Assembly: GCA_944472155.2 (NCBI GenBank)
Contig: OX235277.1
Location: 36,218,804 to 36,282,803 of the forward strand
Origin: Trichobilharzia szidati
Taxonomy: Eukaryota > Platyhelminthes > Trematoda > Strigeidida > Schistosomatidae
DNA length: 64,000 bases
Reading direction: 5' to 3'
Position 1 is the stretch's first letter. Every line of letters starts with the position of its first letter. Below the pieces are notes generated by a model. It searched no databases, was not told where the DNA came from, and saw nothing but the letters and a program-made list of their open reading frames with translations. Positions 32,307-42,789 of this stretch are shown piece by piece. The translations under genes and the position numbers were made by a program.

Positions 32307-33180
32307 TTATAATAGTTTAGTTGAGACTGTTTTATATGTATATATTTGTCGAAAAGAGAATTTTCGAAACCCAGTTAGTTTCATAATTTTGTACACACAC
32401 AAATGACACAATAAAATGAAGGAATCCATGTTACATAAGTGTGTCTGGTATGATATAAGGTGTAATATGATGTGAAAAACTGAATAACGTCCTGAGCACA
32501 GTTTACTGTTCCGCACAATCAAAGAAAAGTGTTCACATGACTTCTTGACTTCTTTACTTACAGCAGGTATAGCAATTTTCCATGTATCCAAGATAGGTGT
32601 TGTATTATTTCGATTGTGCGCGTTAATTGTTGACTCGATGAACAAAAATTCTATGATTAACACATATTTTCTCCTTGTTATATAACAATAGTATGAATGA
32701 ATATGAATGTGCAATCATGTGTCAAGTTACATGACTGATCAAGAGAGTACATCATTTAGAAAGCTATCGGAAAACTACCAAGGAGTACCGGATAGCTATT
32801 TCGTTCTATTTCGGGACTATTCAGGAGTACGTATGCACTGGAGCTCAGAACCTTCCGGTTACGAGGCGAGCTTGTAGACCATTCAGCTACTTCGACCCTT
32901 GGCTGGATGGTCTGTCGGCTTATCTCGTAACCGGAAGGTCCTGACGTCCAACCTCCAGTGAGTGCGTTTTCCTGAACAGTCCCAAACTAGAACGAAATAT
33001 CTCCTTGGTGATTTTTCAGTGGTTTTCTAAATGATGTAGGCTCATTACCAATCATGTATCATTATGTGCAAGTGCATGCATTGCAATAGCTTAACATTCT
33101 TCTAAATTACTTGATTCTAGAGAAGTTAATCATTCTAGATCAGTTCAGACATGAAAACTGACCCAGTCCTATCAGTTGTT
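32307..33180 (-). pseudogene. Decayed PLE C-terminus (601-type), interrupted
   Basis: On the minus strand, 33180-33040 holds a piece equivalent to the SERMINF/ALTHN region of the GIY-YIG domain. After a family B insertion (32745-33035) the element resumes with LIIEFLFIESTINAHNRNNTTPILDTWKIAIP at about 32660-32560, matching LITESLFIESTPNTCNRNE of the intact copy. The Glu in the E-x-x-F-I-E motif is partly kept. Stops beyond. Confidence 0.65.
32745..33035 (+). mobile_element. Family B short element as an inverted pair
   Basis: The minus-strand half (32745-32885) has hammerhead CTGAATA, GAAA and stem III ATAGCTAT, plus tRNA-like aaccttccggttacgaggc. The plus-strand half (32890-33035) has ggctggatggtctgtcggc and ctcgtaaccggaaggtcctg, hammerhead CTGAACA and GAAA. 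The halves meet near 32887 inside the tRNA-like region. It splits the decayed PLE. Confidence 0.6.
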
Positions 33181-33205
33181 ACCGATGCTGAAGTCATTAC
33201 GCATT

Positions 33206-33441
33206 TCTTTTTATTCCTTCACGTTCCCCAGTGGAACATAGGGCTTCAAGCTAGTAGCTTGAAGTTTCTGTAGCAGTGGTATTTATTTTTACAGAATGGG
33301 GTTGCTAGCCTCATGCCCAACCTTTCCTATTTACCAGCATTATTTCTGGCTTAGTGAGGTAAAGGAGTGCGCTGGCCGGGGATCGAACCCCGGACCATGT
33401 GCATGGTCGGCGGGCGTCCTAACGCTATGCCACCGACGCAC
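33206..33441 (-). mobile_element. tRNA-derived short element, family D, with 11-bp target duplication
   Basis: The minus strand reads from the tRNA-like head (ggtgcgtcggtggcatagcg, ggggttcgatccccggcc) through ggttgggcatgaggctagc to tatgttccactggggaac and a short A-rich tail. The direct repeat cattacgcatt flanks it at 33195-33205 and 33442-33452. This defines the full unit of about 236 bp. Confidence 0.8.
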
Positions 33442-33452
33442 CATTACGCATT

Positions 33453-35484
33453 AAAGGGTAAATTATATGGTATCTTTTAATTTATTTGGATCCCTGAGCC
33501 AAAAAGGTTCAAGCTACACCTTAATTCAAAACTTGATAAGAATCTTGTGTCCTATGTTTCTTCCTTTTACAGCACTAAAACCACGGCTTTGAGTTCCTTG
33601 CTGTTTAAATTATTTTCATTATTTACATTACAGCCCTAATTTTCTTATGGGTGTGATTACACTTTTGACTACCAGTTCGGTGAGTAGTTATTCGTGAGTA
33701 GTGTTTTCTTTATACTCTTTAACATCTCCTAACTTAGCGGTCAATCTAGTGGCACAATAACTTAGGAAGGTAGGATGGTTCAAAGTACAAGAAACTATAG
33801 GAATGGTACGGTTTCTCACTGGCTACTAGTTAGTATCTCACTCACTCTTCTGTTTTAGATTTATTTTATAGTTTAGCATAGCTTCCCAGTTCGGTTCATT
33901 TCAGAGCTCATAAGTGAACGGGAATGCAAAGGATCCTGTCCCCGAAATTTATCCCATAAGCTGAGTGATGAATACAAGAGTTGAATTTTTGCTTGCTCTA
34001 AGCAGAGCAAGTAGTCTTGGAGTTACGCAACAGCAATTTGCGTTTCTCTGTAGTGTGTCTTGTTCTTCGCTTAACAGACTGTGCATATCTCTTCACATAT
34101 ATATATATATATATATATTCAGTCAACTGAAGTGTAGTTAATTATGCATGATTTGTTTTCTGTATTCCACCGTAAACTGGTAATAATAAAACAATACAGG
34201 ATCTAATTAAAATCTGCTGGTTGGGTTTTTAGTCAGTCTAACATACTGAATAATTTATGACAATGAAGCCAAAAAGACAACAAAAATACTTAACATAAAT
34301 AAATGTCGTTTACGCGTAAACACAGACTGGTAGATAAGTCAGTCACTGCATGATAAGAAAAAACATGTCTACTCACTAATAATAACATTTAGATTTGTAT
34401 CAGATAAACACACTATTATTTGGTTGCGCTCTCTGAGATGAGTGATACAGCTTTCATTATCCGCCTTCATAAAAGGAGGGAGGGTGGCGCATGCTGATCA
34501 GTAGATATGGTGGTGGACACTAAGGTGAATCGCCCCATTCTGCAGGAACAGCAATATGCAATTTGATGGCTCGAGATTTCTATGAGGGCTTGAATCTTTA
34601 TCTTGAATAAGATAATAATGATCGCCTGGACAGATCATGCTTATACCTTTAAACATATACCATTCGGTCAGCCTATTGCTGAGATACGACCACGTGGGTT
34701 CTGCACAGATTTATGGGGCATCTTATAAATTAACATGCTTTCCTTTGTCGTATCTTCGAATATCACTTAACAATGTCTCATCTCATTCATTTTCTAATAA
34801 CGTCTTCGCTTGCTCATTATATTCCACTAAACCTAACATTTTATAGCTCTTTATGAATTTGATTCGACTTATTTTATTCCTATTCTCTATAGGGTACGGT
34901 TGTGCACCAAACACAAAAGGGTATGAAATTAAAACAACCGGCTTGTGGATAATTGTATTAAACCAAAAGTGGACAACATGATAGTAAAACCTACAGGGTA
35001 GCATTATACATTGCAAAGGAACTTTGTCAGCATAGGGATTATAGTCTCCCATTGTATTTCCTTTATGAATGCATATATTAATGATACATTTCATTTACCT
35101 ATTTTATTACACTTTAATGATTCACCTTTGCACCTTTACTTTTCTAAAACAGCTTACTATCCCTTGTAAACGTTGTACTTACCTCAATATTGGTTGGTTA
35201 TCGTATGCCTACAACTACGGGTTGAAAACGAAATGAAGTCGATTTTCCTGCGCAACCTGGAGGACTGCTGTTTAATTCAATAATGATACGACATGGGTCA
35301 GACAAAGAGTGTATTTATACATATATCAAATATTTAGCTGTTCAAACATTACTGACTTGTAGACAATCTACTATTTGACATTGTATCATACTTGATCGTG
35401 CCTGTAAAAATAGCATGCATTTTCATGTAAATTTATGTTTATATGAAAAACATAAAATTATTATTATAAATTATTATTATTCAG
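33453..35484. other. No recognisable gene; (TA)n run
   Basis: A (TA)n tract of about 24 bp at 34097-34120. Short frames (for example 34783-35094 minus) match no family I know. No clear repeat seen. Confidence 0.4.
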
Positions 35485-36440
35485 CAATCCTAAAGAATAG
35501 CAGCCCAAACCGAAACTACTTAGCGAATGGCTAAATGACCTTGAGCAACCGATCAGGTGACTCCGTATTTTCCAGGCCTATTTATGGGTGCTATACACCT
35601 TTTGCCTTGCAAATTCGCTCCAGATCTTATTTTCGATTACTCTTTGGAGAACGGACTGATAGGAATGTTGAAAAATTGCCAATGTGGACGTGTCATTCAT
35701 ATGCGAAGATGCAATAGGTGCATCGATGGGTTTGTTTGTTGGTAAAAAGTGTGTCGAACCAAAATATCAGTTTGGGAACGTATGTCGTTTGTTTTTAACT
35801 TGCAGAGACCTTAGGTACTTTCGATAAAAAAAGAAAATACAATCGAGGGAGATTGAGTGTGAATCAGCAATAGGTATTGGGGATTTATGACACCAGCCTC
35901 CAGAAAGGCTATATTGAGGCAATCCCTTATCGCAGTGCAGGTGTTTTATTGCCTATTATCCAGCGCTTAGTGCTGCCTGGGACAACTATTCATACAGATG
36001 AATGGGGTGGTTACAGTCAGTTATTGAATCTGGGCTATATTCATCAAGTGGTCAATCATACAAATGGTTTTCTCAATCCCTTTGATAGAACTCACACTAA
36101 TTTCGTTCGAAAGCTTCTGGAGTCACCTAAAAAAACGTATCAGATATGTGAATGTATCAAGAAATGCAATGATATGCAGTTATCTTGATGAGTTTATCTA
36201 CAGGACTTGGTTTAACATGAGTATCAAGACTCCTATGAGAAATTGGCAGGTTCTTTTGCAACACATACGAGAACGTTGTCCTTTGTAACTATTTTTTAAC
36301 ATTGCATTACTTTTATATAAACGATTTGTTACAATTATGCGCCATCTTTTTAGCATTCTGATTGGTCGAAGTTGTCCTTGGCAAGGTCATTTGTCCGTTT
36401 GCTAGGTAATTTCGATTTGCGCTGGTATTCTTTAGAGTTG
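35485..36440 (+). mobile_element. Merlin-type DNA transposon
   Basis: 956 bp bounded by inverted repeats of about 59 bp: 35485-35543 (starting caatcctaaagaatagcagc) and 36382-36440, whose reverse complement starts caactctaaagaataccagc. Both end in aaatgaccttg. Inside is a broken IS1595/IS1016-like transposase. Merlin elements normally make 8-9 bp target duplications; I could not see one here. Confidence 0.85.
35557..36288 (+). pseudogene. Merlin (IS1016/IS1595-like) transposase, inactivated
   Basis: The transposase would cut and paste the element by a DDE-type reaction. The first frame (35557-35745) has a zinc-ribbon-like CQCGRVIHMRRCNRC. Around 35805-35880 a conserved KKRKYNRGR block appears, preceded by AETL where the family has IDE-like residues, so the first catalytic Asp seems replaced by Ala, and it is followed by a stop (QQ*VLG). 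The frame 35877-36110 has GIYDTSLQKGY and IHTDEWGGY (second Asp). A one-base shift is needed to reach FESFWSHLKKR (third acidic residue) and YLDEFIYRTWF, read at 36064-36288. At least one stop, one frameshift and a lost catalytic residue make it inactive. A ggtaaa...ttgcag pair at 35743-35803 could be a small intron instead of a break; unproven. Confidence 0.8.
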
Positions 36441-36565
36441 CCCAGCCTGCAATACAAGCTTTAATATAAATTTAACTGATTTGAATTCTCCATGATTGAT
36501 ACAATTGTATCTTTTAAATCACGAAAAATACCCATTTATTCATAAGTAAAAACACAGTTTTAATT

Positions 36566-36606
36566 CAGCGAAGAAATTTCTTTTCAACGACTTCATTTTC
36601 AAGCTG
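36566..36606 (-). ncRNA. Hammerhead-like motif, PLE 3' end
   Basis: Mirror of 39011-39051. Stem I CAGC/GCTG, GAAA then stem III AAGAA/TTCTT, C at the cleavage position. The core box reads TTGAAAA in place of CTGATGA. It is in sense orientation downstream of the RT frame. Confidence 0.35.
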
Positions 36607-36912
36607 TACAGTCGTATTTATATTACAGAAAAGGTCATTAAGTGGCACTAAATAATTGCTCAGTCAATATACATATATGTGATAAGAATAACGATAATTA
36701 AAATGTTATAAGGGGTAGAGTTGAAGTGGATAAATTACAAAATTATTAAAGATTGTTTTATAAGTGAATTGAAAAATGTTTTAAAAATGTCAAGTGTTGT
36801 CTAAAAATTTTATAAAATAAGAGTACGATCGCGATAAGAATGAAGATGTGAAGTGAAGTGGAAAGAATTCAAGTGGTAAAATAAAATAAAGTAAAAACTA
36901 GGAAGAACATTA

Positions 36913-38652
36913 CTATGACCAAGGTAAAGAAAGGGGTTTGACAAAACGTTTTTGAACACATAATTTAGGTTTCTGTTCATGTATAGCTAAAGCTTCGGCT
37001 ATGCATAAGTGAAGAAAACGTAACCTTTTGGATCGAATCGATTTTGCCATGTAGATAACTTTGAAAGATGAATCACGTGGGGCTAAATGACCTGACTCTA
37101 ACAGGTGATCACAGATAGACGACTTCGCAGTTCTACGTTCGCCTTTCATCAACCAGACTGGATAGTGCTCAGCTACACGTTTTCGGAGATTACGCTTACA
37201 ACGTCCAATATAAACAGCTCCACAAGAACAGGTAAAAGAGTAAATACACATGGATGTGGACAAAAGCGGTAATCTATCCTTGACGCATTGTCTAGTCATA
37301 TTTCGGCTGGTGAAAACAAGTTGTAAATCAGCTGCAGGAAAAGTACGTTTAATACATTTAGATAAACGATTTCTAATCAATTCCGAAATGGTGTCACCTT
37401 TGAATGCCAGACTCATAAACAGTTTCTTCTTCGGCACTGTAATTTGTCTGGGGGCGTGTTCTTTCTTGATGTTACGTTCGATAAACCTTGTAGGATAACC
37501 ATTATTAAGGAGATTTGATCGAAGCTTATCTAGTTCACTATCGATTGTCTCTGCAGAGCAGATTTTACGAATTCTAGAGCATAAGGAATGAATAAGATTT
37601 CTCTTCCTCCTCCCTAAAGGTACCCAACTGTTGAAGTTAGTATACTGCCCAATGAATGTCGGCTTTCGGTAAATCGACCTTAGAAACGTACCATTCTCTC
37701 TTCTATCTAGCTTTACATCAATGAAGTGAAATGAGGAATTCGACTCTTCTTTGACCGCGAAAAGCAAAGATGGGTGAGAACCATTAAATATTCCAAGAAG
37801 TTTGGCAGTTGAAGAGTTTTCGTCATATACAATGAAAGTGTCATCTATATATCTTTTATACATAGACAAACTACCGATGGTTCCCTTTAGTGGGCCATTC
37901 TCTAAGCTAGCCATGAAGACGTCCGCTAAGAGCGGTCCTAAACGAGACCCCACTGCGACTCCATCCCTTTGATTGTAGATGACATCATTAAATCTAAATT
38001 GCACATTCAGTGTGCATCTCAATAATAGTTGTTTAAGATCTTCAGTTGGTAACCCAATGTTCATGCTATTTGAATCAATATACTCACGTAGATAGCAGAT
38101 AGTGTCTACTAGTGGTACATTTGTGAACAAAGAACAAACATCTAGCGAAATCATATGCTTACCAGATACATTAATTTCATCAACACAACTGACAAAGTCA
38201 AAAGTGTCCGAAAGACTATGTTTACATAGATTTAATCTCACTGGTTCCAGAATTTCCGCAAGCAAATTAGCGGTAGGGTGATACGGTGAATTCAGCATAT
38301 CCAATACAGGTCGCAGAGGGACATCATCTTTGTGCACCTTTGGAAGACCATATAAACGGGGGATAGTTGAACCAGATGGTTTAAGCTGATCAAACATATA
38401 TGGAGTAATGACGCATTCTTGCTTTAGTTTTGTCAAAGTTTTTGATAATTCTTTCTCAATGTTCTCTGTCTTGTCTTTTTGATCGGGTGATTTTTGAAAT
38501 TTTTCTTCATCACTCAGAATGGTACATAATTTGTTGACATAGTCATCACGATTAAGAATGAAAATACGTGATCCTTTGTCTGGACGAATCAGTATTATGT
38601 TTTTGTTGTTAAGCAATTCATTAAGCTGTATTTTGTGTTCTTTTGATAACAT
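36913..38652 (-). CDS. Penelope-type reverse transcriptase / GIY-YIG endonuclease
   Basis: 579 codons without interruption. Motifs in order: RPDKGSR (23-29), the conserved GLPKVHK (102-108), motif A SLDVCSLFTNVP with D171, motif B GVAVGSRLGPLLADVFM (231-247), catalytic YIDD (268-271), FIDVKLDR (310-317) and YRKPTF (328-333). The linker runs from about 380 to 460. The GIY-YIG nuclease has IYSFTCSCGAVYIGRCKR (470-487) with the Cys pair, H496, a SSICDHLLESGH block (511-522) and the catalytic Glu in AEALAIHEQKP (E553). All active-site residues I can check are present. The frame continues upstream in phase through one TAA (38674-38676) into an N-terminal segment. Methionine 1 is therefore probably an internal one. 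Expression is unknown. Confidence 0.9.
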   Translation of the reverse strand: MLSKEHKIQLNELLNNKNIILIRPDKGSRIFILNRDDYVNKLCTILSDEEKFQKSPDQKDKTENIEKELSKTLTKLKQECVITPYMFDQLKPSGSTIPRLYGLPKVHKDDVPLRPVLDMLNSPYHPTANLLAEILEPVRLNLCKHSLSDTFDFVSCVDEINVSGKHMISLDVCSLFTNVPLVDTICYLREYIDSNSMNIGLPTEDLKQLLLRCTLNVQFRFNDVIYNQRDGVAVGSRLGPLLADVFMASLENGPLKGTIGSLSMYKRYIDDTFIVYDENSSTAKLLGIFNGSHPSLLFAVKEESNSSFHFIDVKLDRRENGTFLRSIYRKPTFIGQYTNFNSWVPLGRRKRNLIHSLCSRIRKICSAETIDSELDKLRSNLLNNGYPTRFIERNIKKEHAPRQITVPKKKLFMSLAFKGDTISELIRNRLSKCIKRTFPAADLQLVFTSRNMTRQCVKDRLPLLSTSMCIYSFTCSCGAVYIGRCKRNLRKRVAEHYPVWLMKGERRTAKSSICDHLLESGHLAPRDSSFKVIYMAKSIRSKRLRFLHLCIAEALAIHEQKPKLCVQKRFVKPLSLPWS

Positions 38653-38676
38653 ATGTCGCTGTCTGCCTTGCGTTTT

Positions 38677-38868
38677 TTAGTACTGGTAATAACAACGAAG
38701 TAATGCAGATTTAAATTGTTCAACGTCTTCACTAGACGTTGGACTCAAGTCATGTGTTTGATTCATAAGATTTTCAAACTGAACTTCTGTGTCTAATTCG
38801 TTGACTCTGGACGAAAAAGTAGAGAACTTCAGACCGAGAGATAGGATTTGCATTTGAATATCAAACAA
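38677..38868 (-). pseudogene. PLE N-terminal segment before the stop
   Basis: 63 codons in the same phase as the RT frame, separated from it by a single TAA and eight codons (KTQGRQRH). It contains ILSLGLKFS and EVQFENLMNQTHDLSP. The same segment is found at about 30050 (plus) and 1280-1200 (minus) in other copies, so it is a conserved N-terminal part of this PLE protein. The TAA is probably a nonsense mutation. Confidence 0.65.
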
Positions 38869-39010
38869 AGATATGTTAGAATAGTTGAAAACGTATTTTT
38901 CGTTATTTTTTTCGTATTTTTTTCGTTATTCTTATCACATATATGTATATTGACTGAGCAATTATTTAGTGCCACTTAATGACCTTTTCTGTAATATAAA
39001 TACGACTGTA

Positions 39011-39051
39011 CAGCTTGAAAATGAAGTCGTTGAAAAGAAATTTCTTCGCTG
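39011..39051 (+). ncRNA. Hammerhead-like motif, PLE 5'-side inverted copy
   Basis: CAGC (39011-39014) and GCTG (39048-39051) form stem I. GAAA is followed by AAGAA/TTCTT and C. The core box is TTGAAAA. It lies antisense to the RT frame. Confidence 0.35.
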
Positions 39052-39239
39052 AACAAAAACTGTGTTTTTACAATTGTATCTGCTGATAACCGTTGTCATG
39101 TTATTTATTTATTATTTATGGTAATATGATCTGTCTTTATACGTTTGTTAATCATTGATTCAAATAAGTACTAGGCCTCTAAGAATTCTCTGGTGCATTT
39201 GCTATCTCCTCTGTTTACATTTCTACATTTTTCCAATGA

Positions 39240-40060
39240 AAATGGTATCCATAATTCTATAATTATTTCTTTATTAGGTAAGATTGTAGCGTGACGTTTC
39301 GAACACAATTTATTGTTCATAATCGTTTCATTAATTGTTACCATACAACTTCGTAACTCTAGTCTGATAGTTTTCTTCATCCTTTCCTGTTTGTTTTAGG
39401 GGAATTAGATGAATCATTCCTATTACAAGTGATTGCAGTTGATTCAATAAATAAAGCTCCTGTTATCAATTTCTCCCTACACACTGTTACGTTAGATTTC
39501 AAAACTGTCATCTTATCTCATCTTTTTGCGTGGTTGTGTGCAATTGCATGTACTGCTACAGTTGAACTATTCCCTAGACTTCTCATTTTATTGAAGTCAA
39601 CTTATCTACATTTTGCTTGGTTTTTGTGCTCTGCTAGTCTAATCGACCCTGTTCAACTACACTGACCTATGTATCTGACCTGACAATCATCACAGCAAGG
39701 TATTAGACAAACTAAATTGTTTTTCATAATTGGCTCCACTGGTGGGATTCTCCAACTGACAAAGCTTGTTTCTAATTGAGTTTGTGGGCTTAAATACAAA
39801 CTGCTTTTATTTCTGCATACATAAGAATTCCCCATAAGAATTCCGGGGTTCCTTCTATGTATGGAATGACTACTGATGGTTTGTATTCTCTATTATTAGT
39901 GTTGTCATTATCCTGTGCATGTTTGACATGCTTATCGCCACTAATATTGTCACTGATAATATCGTCACTATTGTCATTACATTGAAAGCCAGTGTAGTCC
40001 GTGAGTCACGGTTCTCAAATTGAACTTTTAGATGCTACATGTCCAGAACTAATGGGAAGT
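39240..40060 (-). pseudogene. Decayed PLE 3' half (601-type)
   Basis: The minus strand holds RT-end and GIY-YIG remnants: TNSIRNKLCQL-like residues near 39770, LIPCCDDCQVRYIGQCS at 39700-39655 (CxxC and YIGQ of the nuclease), and the ESTAIT end near 39440. The tail at 39285-39320 has gaacaataaattgtgttcga, the hammerhead-like stem II and GAA. Stops and shifts throughout. It adjoins the right target duplication of the 36.5-39.1 kb PLE. Confidence 0.7.
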
Positions 40061-40064
40061 GTAG

Positions 40065-40720
40065 TAGACCCAAAAGAATTTTCAAACATTCTTCTTAACA
40101 TAATGTCATTATTATTCGTCACCTGAGTTCCACATGAAAAACAGGGTTTCAGTAGCACATCTTTAGTGTACTCTGTTCCCTGCAGTCTGTCTTGATTAAG
40201 TCTACTACTGTCTACAAGCTTTCATTTCATTTTGAAGTATTCTCCCACTTGTAACTCTTGGATGTCCAACCACAACCACAACAAACTCCTGTAGAACAAA
40301 ACATCTGCATTATTTTTGAGCTAACATTATGACAGAATAGTAACTTAAATTAAAACGAAACCAGAAGTAAATCGAAATCTTAACAATTGATCGCCACTGT
40401 CTACGAAGTAAACAGTGAAGTTGGAATACGAATGAGACCTTTGTATCGAAGAATTAATAAATTTACATGATAAATGAAAGTGAGATGAAGTAAGTGAGTC
40501 GAGCAAACACTAAATGTGTTACTTTAGATGTAAAAAACTATCGATGTGCTGGTCTTTATGGTTAAAGACGCTTTAATCTTTCATAGGATAAATTTCACTA
40601 ATTCAGCAGCCTTTTCTGTACTCCACTACCAGTGACATTAATTGTCAGTGGCTTTCCAACTGATATCAATTCACAATGAAATTTGAAGGAAATCAGATCC
40701 CTAGAAAACTAACTCTTCAA
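40065..40720. other. No recognisable gene or repeat
   Basis: AT-rich spacer. Confidence 0.3.
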
Positions 40721-40724
40721 AATT

Positions 40725-41060
40725 AATTTGATGTTTGCTGGTGACTGGCTATAGAACGAAGTTGCTTGCGGTTCTACTGAGGAAGCATGACGGGCGATTT
40801 CCACCAGGTGAGCTGTGAGGAAAAATATTCATCGATGACATTGGGTGGTGGTTACGTTGAAACTAAGAGTTGGTGGAAGTTGGAATTCATGGGTAACTGA
40901 ATCTGATATCAGTGCCTGAATGGCCTGCGAGCTTCCTTCGTAACCGAAAAGTCCTGAGTTTGAACCTCAGTGAGTGCGTATCTCCGAAGACTCCCAAACT
41001 GAGACGAAACAGACATCCAATGCTACTGTGTTCTCAGAAGTTCTCTATTTGATATCAATC
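40725..41060 (+). mobile_element. tRNA-like hammerhead short element, family B
   Basis: Nearly complete unit: ctggtgactggctatagaac, gttggaattcatgggtaact, tRNA-like tgcctgaatggcctgcgagc and gagtttgaacctcagtgag, then the hammerhead 40976-41025 with core CCGAAGA, GAAA intact and ACAGACAT in place of stem III. Tail gttctctatttgatatc. Confidence 0.65.
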
Positions 41061-41129
41061 CACGATGCAGCTTGAAATAAATGAAATTAATACAAACCAA
41101 AACTTAACAACACGCAATTGTTAATAAGC

Positions 41130-41240
41130 CTAGAGAAAATGGAAGGTCGAGTGTTAGGTTAGCGACCCCACCTCATAGAAGCAACACCACAGTTACTGTA
41201 ACTCCAAAGCTTGAAGCCTAAAGCACCAACTTCTACTGGG
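41130..41240 (+). mobile_element. Family D tail
   Basis: ggttagcgaccccacctcat, then actccaaagcttgaagcc and a tctactgggaatat remnant. Only the body and tail remain. Confidence 0.4.
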
Positions 41241-41249
41241 AATATAAAG

Positions 41250-41745
41250 TGTTAGTTTGTAGGGATTTCACAGGTTTCACGACTTCATCATAAACTGACA
41301 TCGGTTACAGGACCATAAAAAACCCAGGATTACTGGATAGATTTTTGTCAGCTAAGTTTCCTACTCTTCATCTGTACGCACCCACTGAAGTCCCAATCCA
41401 GCACCTTCTGGTTAGAAGGCGAGTTCGTAGACCAATAAGCTAATAAATTTCAACTTCTTCCAATTCATAACATGGCACGACCACTAGCCAGTGTCACCGT
41501 TGGTGAGTTTTTGTCCTCACACGCGACCTGCTATACTTCACTGATCACAACTTCCTACTAGAATCGAGGTACCATATCGGACCATGGACCATTAGATCAG
41601 ATCCCAGCTCGCCCTGTAACCAGAAGGTCCTGCGTTCGAAACCTTGAGTTGAGTGCATATTGTTGAAGGGTCTCAAACTAGGCTGACGAAACAGCTGTCC
41701 AGTACTCCCAGGTCTTCCAATGGTTCTCTAACCAATACCACTTTG
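41250..41745 (+). mobile_element. Family B pair, inverted
   Basis: The minus-strand copy (41250-41575) includes a decayed hammerhead near 41345-41385 and the 5' block gtgaggacaaaaactcacc. The plus-strand copy (41580-41745) has gtaaccagaaggtcctgcg, gttcgaaacc and a hammerhead at 41652-41715 with GAAACAGCTGTC and stem I CAGTACTCC. The plus core is TTGAAGG (changed), while stem III is the intact palindrome ACAGCTGT. Confidence 0.6.
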
Positions 41746-42785
41746 TATAGTGTTCACTTGAGTTCAATATAAATAAGTCATTGATTGATTATCTCTAAAT
41801 CACCATTTTGTTTTTCCCACTAATTTAAACTCCCCAGGTGCTTCTTAACAATCCTTGACTTCGTTAACTTAATATTACAGTACATAATCTATTTTGTGGT
41901 TTGTTTACTGATTACCTCTTAACTGTTAACAATTGTAAATAAACAATGACATGCGCTTGTTTATCTTTTTCCTTTTTTCAGTATTGCATTAGACGAATAA
42001 TTTAATTTCATATTTGCGAAAGTTCAACACTGATTACCTTCTACAAAAAAAGAGAGAAACAATTGTTGCTTTATGCTTAACTCAATCAAAATGAATAAAG
42101 CTCACCAAAATTACCCAGTATGTTTAATCAAAATAAGTAGCTGAGATCTAGGGGCTATTGGATTTCGTCTCAGTGATGGAAAAGTCAACAAAGTAACCTC
42201 GTAGCCTAAAGATCATGGGCGTAATGACTAATAACTGATTCTTTGTGGTTTAAACGAAAGAAAACTGACCTCTAAGTCCTCCTCTATACCTGACGAAACT
42301 TCCTTGGGAGACTTAAAGTCGCAGAACGCCCCAGAGAAGGCGAAAAAGGCACTGTTATTCGTGGTTAGATTCAAAGGATGCTACTCAACAATAATAACAT
42401 TAAATATTCCAAATTACCTGCCACTATGCAGTTACAGAAGGCAAAATATCTTTCAAGTAAAAACAAAATTAGTTGATTAAAATTCAATTGTAATAATTAG
42501 CTGAAAATCAAGTAGAATTTTCCCAAAAGGTAAGACCAAAAGTCTGTCGACAAAAATCTTCGACCAAACACTTCTCGCAGACAATCCAAGTTGAGGATGA
42601 CCTTCATTTACTCAAACAAAATTACACTGCACAATAGCACGTTACCAATGTTATTGTACAACGACAAAAAGAAGCATTAAAATCAAGGATTAGACAAGGA
42701 CAAAAATAAATAATGAGCATCAAGTCAACATACAATATTCAAAGTCTAGAACAAGGATTCACAGCCTGGAAGAAAAAGGGATAAT
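41746..42785. other. No recognisable gene or repeat
   Basis: AT-rich. No family recognised on either strand. Confidence 0.3.
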
Positions 42786-42789
42786 AATT

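Larger units (their letters stand above)
36513..39068 (-). mobile_element. Near-complete Penelope-like element with target duplication
   Basis: Direct repeats tacaattgtatct lie at 36500-36512 and 39069-39081. Inside, on the minus strand, are an N-terminal frame, the RT/GIY-YIG frame and a 3' UTR of about 400 bp. A terminal inverted repeat joins 36547-36680 to 38920-39068: the outer part carries the hammerhead-like motif in both copies and the inner part reads atatacatatatgtgataag. It is the best PLE copy in the window. Confidence 0.9.

Noticed and set aside
34783..35094. 103-codon minus-strand frame in an otherwise unassigned region
   Set aside because: No motif, signal or homologous family recognised; AT-rich sequence gives frames of this length by chance.
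39429..39665. 78-codon plus-strand frame resembling the 10006-10302 frame
   Set aside because: Antisense shadow of a decayed PLE nuclease; the resemblance reflects the PLE on the other strand.
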